Assembly (NCBI GenBank): GCA_013398615.1
Contig: VZSR01000028.1
Span: forward strand, 1,343,537-1,407,536
Reading direction: 5' to 3'
Length of the DNA: 64,000 bases
DNA from: Brachypodius melanocephalos
Taxonomy: Eukaryota; Chordata; Aves; Passeriformes; Pycnonotidae
Below the pieces are notes generated by a model, which was not told the DNA's origin, ran no database searches, and saw only the letters and a list, made by a program, of their open reading frames with translations. Shown piece after piece: positions 37,750 to 48,560 of this stretch (positions are counted from its first letter, which is position 1; each line of letters starts with the position of its first letter). The translations under genes and the position numbers were made by a program.

Positions 37750-40036
37750 TTAGGTATGTAGAACAAGGATTCTGGCTGGGCAAGTATATGGGTGTATTGA
37801 TGCACCTGTTACACAGGAACACTTCCCTAAGGAGAAATGAGAATATACTGGCCACAAAAGCTACCTCTGAATTATATGAATTTATCCATAGAAAAGGTTT
37901 TATTGATGTAACTATTTCACAGACAGCAACCAATGTGAAAGCTCTTGGACTGGCTGGGCCAGCACCTGGAAGCAGCAGTCCCATCTTCTGTGTGGGCATC
38001 TGATGGCATTGCTTTGCTGCTGCTACTCTGCAGTTTAATTCAGTTTCTGCATTCTGCTACTGGTGTGCAAGTGGAAGAACAGAGTGGAAGAAGTAAATGC
38101 TGTGACTTACGCTGGTCGGATGGGCTAGTTTAAGAGATTCTTATGTTCCAGTTCGCTCCCATTTTACCACAGCAGTTCACAATGGAATTGGCCAAAGGGA
38201 ATATGTGCTGTCAGACCATCAGGGTCAGGACTGTGTGACACTGCTGGACCAAGAAATTGAATGGTAACGCAGAGGCTGGTGCTGTCTTCCATATGTTCCA
38301 GAATTCTTGTCAGAGCCCTGCATCCTGACTGGAAAATGGACTTCAACAGAGGTCAGGAAAAGAAGTTTAAAGATTCCATCCCTTGATCATTGGCTTGTAG
38401 AGTGAGACTGCATTTGCTGAATGTACTCTGGAAGGATGATGACAGCCTGCAGGAGGGAGAAATCTCTCACTTTTTGCTCTCAGCTGGAGTGGGAGGCTTT
38501 CAGGGGTGTGCAGGCAGTTGCAGGCAGCCATTATCCTCATATTTTTATGTTATGTGCATGAAAGCAGCTGTGGCTTGCACGGACAGACCTTCCCCAGGTT
38601 TCTCTGTGTGACTCCCTGCAGGTGAGTACTCCCAGCCAGGGGAGAGGCCAGTGTGTTATTGCACACTAAGGTGGCTGTCGTGGAGCTGCTCTCATGCACC
38701 CTCTGTAGTAACTTTGAGCAGAGGAGCACAAGGAGTGAGTTTCACTGTAAAGATGCAAAGTGTTATGAAGGTGGGCATCACCCAAAGATGCCTGGTGGGT
38801 GTGTCCTAAACAGTGTGCTCTCCCTGGCACTGTGAGCTTAAGAACTTCCATAGGACAGATCCTGCAGTAAACCAGAGGCCATAGTGGTCTGGCAGTGGGC
38901 TGCCAGGTGTGGCTGCATGTTCAGCAGTGCTCATGTCAGCTGTGCTCTCAGGGATGCAGTGTGGCCCTTTCCATCTTGCTGTTGTGATTCTCACAAGGAT
39001 TAAAATGGCACATTTTCCAACCCATTTAACTTTTTACTTCACAGAATGTTTTAAACTGGTAAGTTTTTGTCAAGCTCCGGGATTTTAAGTTCAATAAATA
39101 AATCTCCCTATATATAAAAGGTTTTTGATCTCTGTAAATGTGACAAATGGGCCAGAAATCACAGGCATTTAAAAGGCATCTAAGATCCATAGCATGCATG
39201 ACACTTAACTACAGGAGCAGCATACTGTATGTAGACCTTTCTGTGACAGAACTAAGATCCCAAAGTTCCTTATTGTGGGTTGTATCTGGTCTTTCTCACA
39301 GCCCTGGGACAGTGGCTGTTCCCTGCCTCGTTCATGAGGATCAACACTAAACCCTGCACCAGAAGTGATGCAGTCCCACTCCTCTGTGTGGCCAGAGTGC
39401 TTTGGCCTCCCTGGGAGGGCTCTTGCCTGCATGTCACAGTCTGTGGCCTTGGGATGTGCAGCACAGTCTTCCACAGAGCCAGGCATGTTCCTGCACTCAG
39501 GCTGAGTTTGTTGAAAGGATGCACTGGTCGACAGGGCCTCAAGAGTCTACCTGGCTTAAAGTGCCCCTTAGCATGCACAGAATTCTAAGAGATTTGGGTT
39601 GTTTGGGGTCCTTAGTCACAAGTCTGTCTTACCACCTCACAGTTGGGGTGAAACATGTTTGTGATGAAAATGGGCATGCAAAGGGACACTTCAGTAGTGT
39701 GTCTTGAGCTATCATGTTGACTGTCACCTGAGCTCTCTTCTCCTCAGAACAACTGAGGGATGAAGTAATTTCCAGTGACAACTCAGGAATGAAATAATTT
39801 CCAGTGTACCTTTAAAAGATCCTGGGTATCATAACAAACAGCCTGATATGAACTGTTTCAGCTAGGAACTACTAGGCAGTACTAGAGAGTCACTCCTCAG
39901 TGCCCCACTCCAGGCTTTGGTTATATAGTGTTGCCATCAGCATTGTAAAGAAAGTAGGAAATTGCACATCTAGCACTGGAAAATAAAGCAGTTGGATGAC
40001 AATTTCAGACCATTTAATAACAGGTTTGTGACCTAT
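37750..40036. other. Noncoding DNA, no gene seen
   Basis: The sequence is moderately GC-richer around 38380-39560, with overlapping unrecognised frames of about 60-102 codons. A 29-bp tandem duplication occurs at 39751-39808. No gene is supported. Confidence 0.4.
39751..39808 (+). repeat. 29-bp tandem duplication
   Basis: Two adjacent 29-bp copies, 39751-39779 and 39780-39808, match at about 24 of 29 positions. They share ATGAA(G/A)TAATTTCCAGTG. It is a simple local duplication that has begun to diverge. Confidence 0.85.
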
Positions 40037-40052
40037 TTTTTCTTCTCTCTCT

Positions 40053-40099
<47 letters not shown>

Positions 40100-40100
40100 C
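40037..40100 (+). repeat. 64-nt polypyrimidine tract with 44-T run
   Basis: The tract starts with TTTTTTCTTCTCTCTCTCTC-like sequence and continues as an unbroken run of 44 T (40056-40099), then C, then AGACAATGG. A run this long is unusual in avian DNA. It could be the minus-strand poly-A of a retrocopy, but no TTTATT (reversed AATAAA) lies just downstream and no retroposed gene is recognisable. The run length should be treated as uncertain. Confidence 0.95.
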
Positions 40101-41099
40101 AGACAATGGCTGGTAGATTGGGTTTGTGTTTCTTTTTCATTACATCTCCCTAGGAGTTACTCTATTTTTATAGAACATATGTCTGTTCAGGAGTGTTTTA
40201 GAGAAACAGGAAGTAAGGCTTTTCATAGGCTCATTTTTTTAGTCCTCCTTTTGCATGGTAAATAGAATTCAAATTCTGCAATTCTCAGAATACAGATATG
40301 CCTATGCAATGTTGACTTCATCAGTATTCTGCATTTTCATTGGTAAGCCCAGTGCAGCCTGCCCACAAGTTTAGTGTGGCTATTGCAGAGGAAGAGGAGA
40401 GGAAATGCCAGCCAGTCCAAACACAGAATATTGAAAAGGTCAACATAATAGAGCAAGCTGCTATGATTCATAGAGACTTTAAGAGTCTAATATTTCATCT
40501 CATGACAAAGATTGTAATGAGAACTGAAAATGGCACAACATTAATTCATCTTTGTGACAAACACTATAATGAGAATGGAAGTGTACAAGCTTCAAATACT
40601 CGTGTTACTGATCTGTGGTCCTTGTTCTGTAACAGGACACAAACCCCAACTGCTCACTTGGAAACAGAAATCCAAAATCAACAACTTCTACAGCTATTCT
40701 GAACCACCTATTACACGTTCTGATGCTAATGCAAGCAGAGAGCAGCACAAGGCTGCCAAAGTCAACCAAATTTGCAGTGTGCTGCCCAAGAACACATGGC
40801 CCACTAGCACAGCCTGGCTGCCATGGCATGACCCTGCTGAACCGTTTCCACGTCCGTGTGTTTGCACAGTTGTGTAGCAAACAACCTGTTTGCACAGCCT
40901 TATGTCCACAGTGACAGGAACTCCCTGTAGATACTGAGAGCTGGCCTGGGGGCAAAGACGATGGCTGGCTAGTAGCAAGGAGTCCCTTATTTTCTGCCTC
41001 TGACTAGTCCTTATATAAATGGGGTGGGAAGGAACGTGTGTGTAGAAAGTGCTTTCACTTATTACATTTTTAGTCGACATTTTCCATGTTATCTTTAGG
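40101..41099. other. Noncoding DNA with unrecognised open frames
   Basis: Frames at 40340-40702 (plus, 120 codons), 40554-40877 (plus, 107) and 40694-41104 (minus, 136) overlap each other. The peptides are not recognisable and no exon structure is defensible. Confidence 0.4.
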
Positions 41100-41480
41100 G
41101 TCACAGCAATATAAGCAGAGCATGCGTTGCAAGTCTAATTTTATATTCCGTCGGTTTGCTTTAAAAAAAGAAAAAGAGGGAAAAAAAAGAATCAGAGAGA
41201 AAGAAAAAGAAAATGGCATATGGACTCTGGCATCAGTTCTTGGAAATGCTGAGATTCATTAAATAAATAGACATGTACCTCGAGCACTGTGTTACAAGAG
41301 ACTGCAATATCACACTGCTTTCTGAGCGCTGGGCACAGCCTCCGGCTTCAGCTCCCCAGGCTACTGTAAAATGGCCAGGCTTTTGTCCTTGTAAAATGTC
41401 ACTAGACGAACCTTCCGCCCTACCCTGAGGTTTCCAGGTGACACATCACATTCCAGGTACCTTAGACTATAGCTAAGATC
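41100..41480. promoter_or_regulatory. Candidate conserved noncoding element
   Basis: The block keeps CpGs (41125, 41150, 41281, 41326, 41342, 41408, 41417) and mixes AT-rich words (CATTAAATAAATAGACATG near 41257) with a purine-rich AAAGAAAAAGAG stretch near 41165-41211. It is not a recognised repeat. It is one of several such blocks between 41 and 44 kb. Inference from composition only. Confidence 0.28.
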
Positions 41481-41689
41481 TTGATCCATTCCCCTGAAGA
41501 GACTTAATAATTATGTGCCAAGCATCCTGGAAAGCTTTGTAGGTCTGATAAAAAGCAAAGCAAAGAACTTGCACTTCTCAGAGATCTAGCCCAAAAACAC
41601 GGCTTGGCTAGTGGGATCCAGCTCTGAACAGTACACAAAATGTTGCCAGAGAAGGGTTGTTTTTCTGTCTGAGAGCACGAATCCACTAT

Positions 41690-42420
41690 TGTGTGGATCA
41701 CATTAGTTTAAGGGATGATATTTTTAAGAGAGATTCTTGTTGATCGCCCTTTCCATTGCTTTCCCCCCGTGCTTGCAATTGCAGAATTTCCTTCAGGCAA
41801 TGGAAGCAATTTACTTGCTTAAGTAACATTAGGAAAAGTATTTAACGTATATTTAAGAGTGTCACAGTGCAATTTAGCAGCTGGAAACAAGAAGCAAATG
41901 AACACCATGTGACATACCAGCTCGTAATGGGCCATCCACAAGTGCTCCGTGGAGCATGGTTTAAGGATCAGTGCCTTCTTCTGTGTTTTAAAGAAATCCA
42001 TATCAATAAAATCCTCTGTCTCTCTCAAACACACATACACAGGCACAGCGAGCCGCGTTTCACATTGCAGACGACACATCCAGAAGATGTGTTAGCCACT
42101 AATGAAAAGCAGCTCTGGGAAGGACTGTGGCAGCTGTTGAAAAGCACAAAGTCACGCTACACAGCGAGCTGGAGTGGGAAGTGAAGAGAAATATTGTATC
42201 GAGTTGTAGCTACATGAGGAGTTTAGATAAGCAGAAGGAATTTTAAAAAGCAGAATGTGATCACCCACACTGAAATTTAATCAGCCTCCAGAGCTTCCAC
42301 CCCCTCACCGAAGGTGTCATAGGACTGCCAGCAAAGGCGAGCGGTTACTATTCTTGTGCTTGGCAATGTACAAACATGCAAGATGATATAATTTATATCC
42401 TGAAGACTTAACAGTTTAAA
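41690..42420. promoter_or_regulatory. Candidate conserved noncoding element
   Basis: About 700 bp of unique sequence with many retained CpGs, for example near 41742, 41767, 41847, 41922, 41949, 42049, 42053, 42072, 42153 and 42161. It ends with a GAAATTTAATCAGCC and CGAAGGTGTCATAGG segment near 42270-42320. The open frame at 41867-42184 (105 codons) shows no recognisable domain. The density of unmutated CpGs suggests selective constraint or unmethylated status. Confidence 0.32.
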
Positions 42421-43680
42421 GACCCCAATTAGAGTGTCAGGGTGGAAAGTGTAGAGACAACTGAGGAAAGGTGGGATGGGAGTAGGGAAGAGTAGGTGTG
42501 GTTAACTGATGGTTTGGCCTTAGCGAGCGTATCTGTGAAGTTTAAAGTGCAAATGTGTGTCCATTTCCAGGGTCAGAGCTTTCTTGAAAACAAGCTTGGA
42601 AAAAAAAAAAGAGCTAAAATAGAGACGAGAAGGATGGTGAGAGGATAGTGGAGAGCAAGCCAGGGCAAATGTCCAAAGACTTATAGTTGTAAGCCTGACC
42701 CTAATCTGAAGCTGGTTTAAGGATCTTTCTGACTTCATTGAAGGCCAAGTTTCAGGACTGGTACTTTTATGAGTAGTTTTAAACTTCTGTGACATTTTAA
42801 ACTGATTATTTTGCAATTGGTTTCCAAGCATCTCTTTTCATGCTAGAATGTCACATTAATTCATTCTTAATTGAGCCATGAGCTTCCAATTTTCTGTATC
42901 CAAACAAGTGTAAAACTTGAGTAGCCAAGACAGTATCTTAACAGTAACTTAGTATCTTACCAAAGATAAAGTTTCTGTAGGATACTTTAAATAAAGGGAA
43001 AGTATCTTACCAAATACATAGTTCCTGTAGTTTAAACTCCCTGGCAGATGTCAAAGGTGGCAGATTTTTATATACATACAAATACAAGAAGGTGTCTTGA
43101 AAGAAATGTGTGTTCCCTGAATTCTGCTATTTTTCCAGGGAAAGTTGTTTTAACTGTGGTTAATTAAACTGCATTTGATCTCAGAAAATGTACAAATGAC
43201 ACCATGGTTACTTGATTTCTGCAAGATGTAGCTACTTGCCAAAATACAGTTGGAAGAATTAATATTTAGTAAAATTCTTGTTAGATGCTGTGATTTTCTT
43301 TTGTCTCCCCTGAACAATATGAAATATGTCCATACTGACTAAAAATATTCATACTGCATGGCATACATAAAAATTCTAATTTATATTCTCATTCGAAATT
43401 AAGTTTTGTGGAAAATACCTATCAATCTTACTTACAGAAAAGAAAGATTTTTTCCCTATAGCTTTATAATTGTAACAATATGCAAATATGCTTTACTTCT
43501 CATTCCAGGGAAATAAGGCTTAAAATGTAGAGGGTGTTTTGATTTCTCAGAGTCTGAAAGGATAAGCTCATGCCTTACTTTGTGCCAGTAATGGACAGAA
43601 AAAATTACTTCCCATACTTCCATTTGGCACTTATTTTGTATTTTCTGCAATTAAAGAGGGGCTATAGTCAAATCAACTCT
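42421..43680. other. AT-rich noncoding DNA with a duplicated 30-mer
   Basis: Largely AT-rich sequence without a recognisable gene. It contains the duplicated AGTATCTTACCAAA element at 42951-43030 and an octamer (ATGCAAAT) at 43480-43487. Confidence 0.4.
42951..43030 (+). repeat. Duplicated 30-bp unit, 50-bp period
   Basis: The copies at 42951-42980 and 43001-43030 match at 26 of 30 positions (shared AGTATCTTACCAAA and CTGTAG ends). A partial third AGTATCTTAAC lies at 42932. It is probably a decayed minisatellite. Confidence 0.85.
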
Positions 43681-44130
43681 AAAAATGACACATTTATCCT
43701 CTCGCAGTGACTCCTGTATCAAATTCCCTCTGATTATATATCAAGAGATGATTTCTTTAGCTGTCAGCACTGCAAATTCATCCTGGGATCTCAAACTGCA
43801 AGCTGCATTCTTTATGCTTATTACAACATCACTCGTAACAAAGACCGAGGAATGTGGATGTGATTGAGTCTGCGAGATGCAAAGTCCAATCCAGCTCATT
43901 CCCCCGTGGCACAGCTGGGGGCACAGCAACACAGGGAAATGGTCTGACACGGCTGTGAGCCAACATGCCCACCCGTGCTGTTTTCTTTTGTAGGTGTGTT
44001 CGAATAACTCCCTCACACTGACTTTCTAACCCAGAATAAACTGTCCGGGTTGGGCAGCACTAAAACGATATGATCACCCCTTTGCATGCTGAATAACCTG
44101 CAATGACTCGGGTGCAGTCCCAGCCTGCAA
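43681..44130. promoter_or_regulatory. Candidate conserved noncoding element
   Basis: Unique sequence with CpGs at about 43703, 43833, 43847, 43873, 43905, 43951 and 44000, and AT-rich words such as TGATTATATATCAAG near 43731. It is not repeat-derived as far as I can see. The two overlapping open frames give unrecognised peptides. The call rests on composition only. Confidence 0.25.
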
Positions 44131-44369
44131 AATACAGATCTTCACTGAAACACAGGCTCTAGTTTCGTTTCAGCTCTCTTCTGTCTTTAAGAAAGAAGAG
44201 ATCCCAATGTCTCTTTTGCCAGTTCTCATGTCACTACGTACATGAGAGCTTTAATTTTTTAATTTATGTTTTTTTTTCCATTTAGATCAATTGCCTTTTA
44301 CTCAGTTTTCCCCAGAAAAACAAAGCTGCAGTCATAGGTGCTGCAGGCACAGTCATGGAGCGGGCATGG

Positions 44370-44377
44370 TATATAAG
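44370..44377 (+). promoter_or_regulatory. TATA-box-like TATATAAG
   Basis: An exact TATAWAAG match with a G/C-containing flank (GGTATATAAGCCC). An ATGCAAAT octamer lies 18 bp downstream (44395-44402). No transcript or gene is recognisable downstream, so a chance match is quite possible. Confidence 0.2.
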
Positions 44378-44402
44378 CCCAGAAATGTGTACAAATGCAA
44401 AT

Positions 44403-47400
44403 AAAGGTGCCTTCCCTTTGCTAGCAAGATTTATGGTACCAGAGGTGTACCTTTTTTTGTTCTTAGTTCATCTTCCAGTATCACCAGCACCACAGGGACT
44501 CTGGCATACCTGCCTCTGGGGGGCAAGATGGGTATTCCCCATTGTCATTTGTCCCACCCTGAGGTCACTCCCTATGTGACAGGTTTAGTAGTGGGAGGTG
44601 CTCCACTGCTGCCTGCAGCTTCTTACCTTGAATCATCAGCAAAAGGAGATTTGTTCTCAGTGGCAAATAGTAAGGTGGAATTGCTGAAGACACAGTGGCT
44701 GTTCCCCTCTCCCAAATCCACCACGAGGGAAGAGAGCTCCTTGTGTCCAGGGCTGGGGGGGGTCACTGACACCCTTACAAGTCTCCTTAAGACACCAGCA
44801 ACTGTATTTTGTTAAGCATATTTATCACCAGCTCCAGGTGTGGGAGTCATTTCATTTTATAGGTTATGTAGCAATTTAGTGTGTGCAACCTCACCAGCCT
44901 GATGAGACATCTTAATGCTAATTATGCTCATTCATTAAGTGCACATTGCCATGAACATCTCCTTTTTACTAGAGCATGAGTAGCACAAACTTAGCTGGCA
45001 AGAGAAATACAAAAATGGTTATTGTTGCAGTAGTGCTGGCACAGGAGAGAGATGTTAACTTGCATAAAGGCTCAATAATAAATGAAATGTTTGACAAAGA
45101 AAAATGAATTGGCAATGTTCCTCCATCTTTCTAAGAAACTGACAGTGTATCCTGCAGCCATGGAGTCCACATGCTGACAGCTACAAAGAGGTTTTGTGAA
45201 CACACTAATATAGACTATGTCAGCCTGCCATTAATTTTGGAGTTCCTTTTCTGGGCAGTTTGTAAAATCTAATCAATGCAGCATTTTTTGAAAAAAAATC
45301 TATGAAAATTTTGAGCCTGTAATTGTGCCTTCCTAAAATAATAACAGGGAATCTGGCAAGAGGAGGTGAAAGCTACACAATGTGCCTTTCTTCCTGGCTG
45401 CTGCTGGAATGTGTCCTGCAAGCACGAGCTTTTCCCATTATGCAATAGTCTCATGCAAAATCTTCAGTGATAAAGCACTACTTGGAGGAACTGGAAACTT
45501 CAGATCCACTTCCCTTCTCTCTTCCCACAATATATATGGTGTTAATATAAAGTTAATATCATGGCTTTCCTCTTGCTTTTCCCTTATATAGTTTTAACTG
45601 TTTATTTACATATTTTCCTTTTATCTCAAATCATATGGCAGGCTCTACACATCTGAAGATGGGCTAGTTCCAGCCTCCCCATGCTTGAACTGCCTCTTGA
45701 ACTTTCTCTGATTACATCATTATACATAATGATACATTATTAGTGCCATCAAGGCATGCAGAGTTGGTCACAGTGCTTACACTCTAAAACTGACAGAAGC
45801 AAAAAAGAGGGCAATAGTTTAAACAAAGGGGGAAGTGGAGATGACATTGAGGAGGAAATTGATTGCAGAAAGCTTTCTGAAATGAGCTTAGATGAAAGAG
45901 GGCTCTGAAGGAAAGAAAAGAGCTTGTTGGACTGGAAGTTGGGGCTGTTCCAAAATGAGGCCCCTACTCAAGAGAGAGTTTCTGTTCAGGGTAGTGTTTA
46001 AGCATGAAGTCAGACATTTGATGGGCTGGGGCACATAGACCTTAGGGAGACGTATATAAAGACACAGTGAGAAGGAAGAATCTACAGGAATGTAAGAGCA
46101 GGAGAACAAGAGGCCTCGTAGTTTGTGTTCAGCAGGGTCAAAGTCAGCAAAGTAATAAAATGTGTGTGGGGGAGATCACGGTTTTCATGCCAGAGGTCCA
46201 GGAGAAACTGGCTATTGGAGTGAGAAGGCTTGCAGGGAGAGAGGAGCTGTCTTTCACTAAATAAACCACTATGCTGGTGGGGAGGGGGCAGATGAATTTT
46301 TGAGCACATGAACTTTTCTCAAAGGCTTTAGTAACATTGTTTGGAAACCTGGACAAAAAGAACAACAAATACACACCTTTTCCACTCTCACACTTTGAAC
46401 TCTTTACTTCCTTAAATTAATTGCTTACTGTTTGTACCACTGTTGTAAAGTATGGACTTGAACATGAAGATTTTGCACTCCAGAGGAATGTCGAAGGTCT
46501 GTTTAGGAAGAGGAGAGTGATAGCAGGAGACATACCTTCATCCACAAACATCACGATGGGCTTAAAGGATCTTGCAAACCCAAACCTCTCATTTGATTTT
46601 TCTTATTTCTATGTAATTGAAATGGAGCTTTGCAGCTATTCTTATTGTGTTGTATGGCTACACAAACAGGAAAAGTAAAACTATGAGGAAAACCACGAGG
46701 CTGACTATTAGGAGGAAGAGAACAGTGTGAGTAGGAATAAAGGAACAGAGAACAGAGATCACCTGATGGGCATACAGCTAATTTAAGACAGAGACAATCT
46801 GCTCTTGATGCCTTTACCAGACGCTTATAGTTTGACGGTGGAGTTTGAATACACAACATCTGCCGTACGAGTATTAACTGCTGTATTTTTATCTCTCTTC
46901 TGAGTACTGTATAGTATGAGGGTTATTTGAATTTTTTTAAAAGGTGGATGATATAGAAGTATAGTGTAGGCCATGGATGAGGCACAGGACTCTCTTGGTG
47001 GTAAAGGCTTCCATATCCTTGACATGAAATAGGTGGTGCATGTTTCAATGGGCTTGTAGAATAAGTAAGAAAAATACCTCAGACTACAGTCTTTCTTCCT
47101 CAAGAAAAAGAACCCCAGCCTTAAAACTTCCAACAACCTTTCATTTAACTCAAATATATTGCACACATATGTGGTGTGTGATTTCTATGGTATATGTGTT
47201 CTCCACTTGCTCATGATGTAGTTATTTGATTGAGCATCCTTTAACTCAGTATGACAGATTATCTGTATATTCCTCTGAATAAATGCAAGTAAGGAAGAGT
47301 CTCATCACATAAAAATCAGCCACTCTAGTGGGGCTGGCTTTGGCACACAGTTGAGTAATGGCACCTTCCCTGTAGTTGCTGAACTGCCCTGCCCATGCTG

Positions 47401-48099
47401 AAGGATCCTGACTTAGCCAAGCTGTGCAAAGCAGTACGACTTAGGGCACCTCTTTCTGTTAAAACCACTGTCATACACACTGACAGCTGGTAGGCAGTAA
47501 CCTGTAACATCACGGTTTAACATCTTTGTCCTCCTTATTTAAAAGCAAGGCCGTAATAAAGTTTTACTGAAAAATAGAAGTTGTGTCAGTAACAGTGGGA
47601 GGTAGAACAGAGTTTAACAAGAGAAACAGTAGGCTGGTGAATAAACTGTTAGTGGAGGTGTAAGTTACTGTGTCTTTGCCTACACTATTTGAATCATTTG
47701 CTTTCTTAAAATAAAAGAGCTGTTTATTTCAGACTGCATCTTACAGCTACCTTAGCTGTCAGAAGTCAAACATAAAAATATTCCTTCTTCCAGAGAGAGA
47801 CATTCATCAACCAGTAAATATTACTCACTCCATTGATTATACTGTGATTATTTTTTCTCTTTAAATAGCTGTTAGAATTGGCTATAAAAGACTCATTTGT
47901 TTCTTCTATAGATGGTCTCTTGCTTTAAAAGCTTCATTGTTTTGAATTAGTCATTACAGTTTGCACAGCTGAAATGCCAAATGTGATGCCTTTCTGGGTG
48001 ATATTTGGGAGTTATCTCAGTCCTTCTCCTCTTTATTTAATGGCCTTCCAAAGGAAGCTCCAAATCTTTTACAAAGGCTTTAGGAGTTATTACTGTCAC
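44403..48099. other. Noncoding DNA, no gene seen
   Basis: Open frames of up to 113 codons (46825-47166, minus) are unrecognised. The AT-rich segment at about 44890-45130 (TGCTAATTATGCTCATTCATT) has enhancer-like composition. No transposon is identified. Confidence 0.4.
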
Positions 48100-48560
48100 C
48101 CCCTTGTAAGAGATGCAACTTAACTTTTTGCAGCACGAGAAATTCTCAAATAATTCTCAGAGACAAATAAAAATGCTTCAGCTCAAGAGAAGTGATTTTT
48201 ATCAGATAAATAGGGTGTCTGGAGACCTGAGTCTCAGACATAGCTCGTCCCTGCCTTGCTTTCTTCCAGCATTTCATGCACTGTCAGCTGAGGGTAGTGA
48301 AACCCCACATAAAGTGCTTTAAAATTTGCAGTCGGCAGCAAAAACTTTCTTTAATCGAGCCTATTCCTCCAGGTTTGAGTGCTCTCTCTCTAGATAAAAA
48401 CTGCCAGGCAAAGAACTCCCCATAAATATTGTGCAGCCTATGAACATTATCAACCCACAGACAACCCATCATGTGGTTAATTAATTAGACTGAATACTAA
48501 TTAATTAAGGGATATCCTTAGTGATTCTGTCCAGAGCCAGCTCAGCAGTAATTGCATGGC
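48100..48560. promoter_or_regulatory. Candidate enhancer with homeodomain cluster
   Basis: Unique AT-rich sequence containing the perfect TAAT inverted repeat at 48477-48508 plus several further AT-rich homeobox-like words (TTCTTTAATCGAGCC near 48347, CATAAATATTGTGC near 48421). It is not repeat-like and has no plausible protein. The motif grammar resembles developmental enhancers. Function is inferred. Confidence 0.35.
48477..48508. promoter_or_regulatory. Inverted repeat of TAATTA homeodomain sites
   Basis: TTAATTAATTAG (48477-48488) and CTAATTAATTAA (48497-48508) are perfect 12-bp reverse complements around the spacer ACTGAATA. Each arm holds two overlapping TAATTA cores, the consensus for paired-like, LIM, NK or Hox-class homeodomains. 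A palindromic arrangement of this size is compatible with cooperative dimer binding. Confidence 0.55.

Noticed and set aside
43990..44010. GTGTTCGAATAACTCC resembling a tRNA T-arm
   Set aside because: There is no matching A-box or acceptor stem in the preceding 70 bp.
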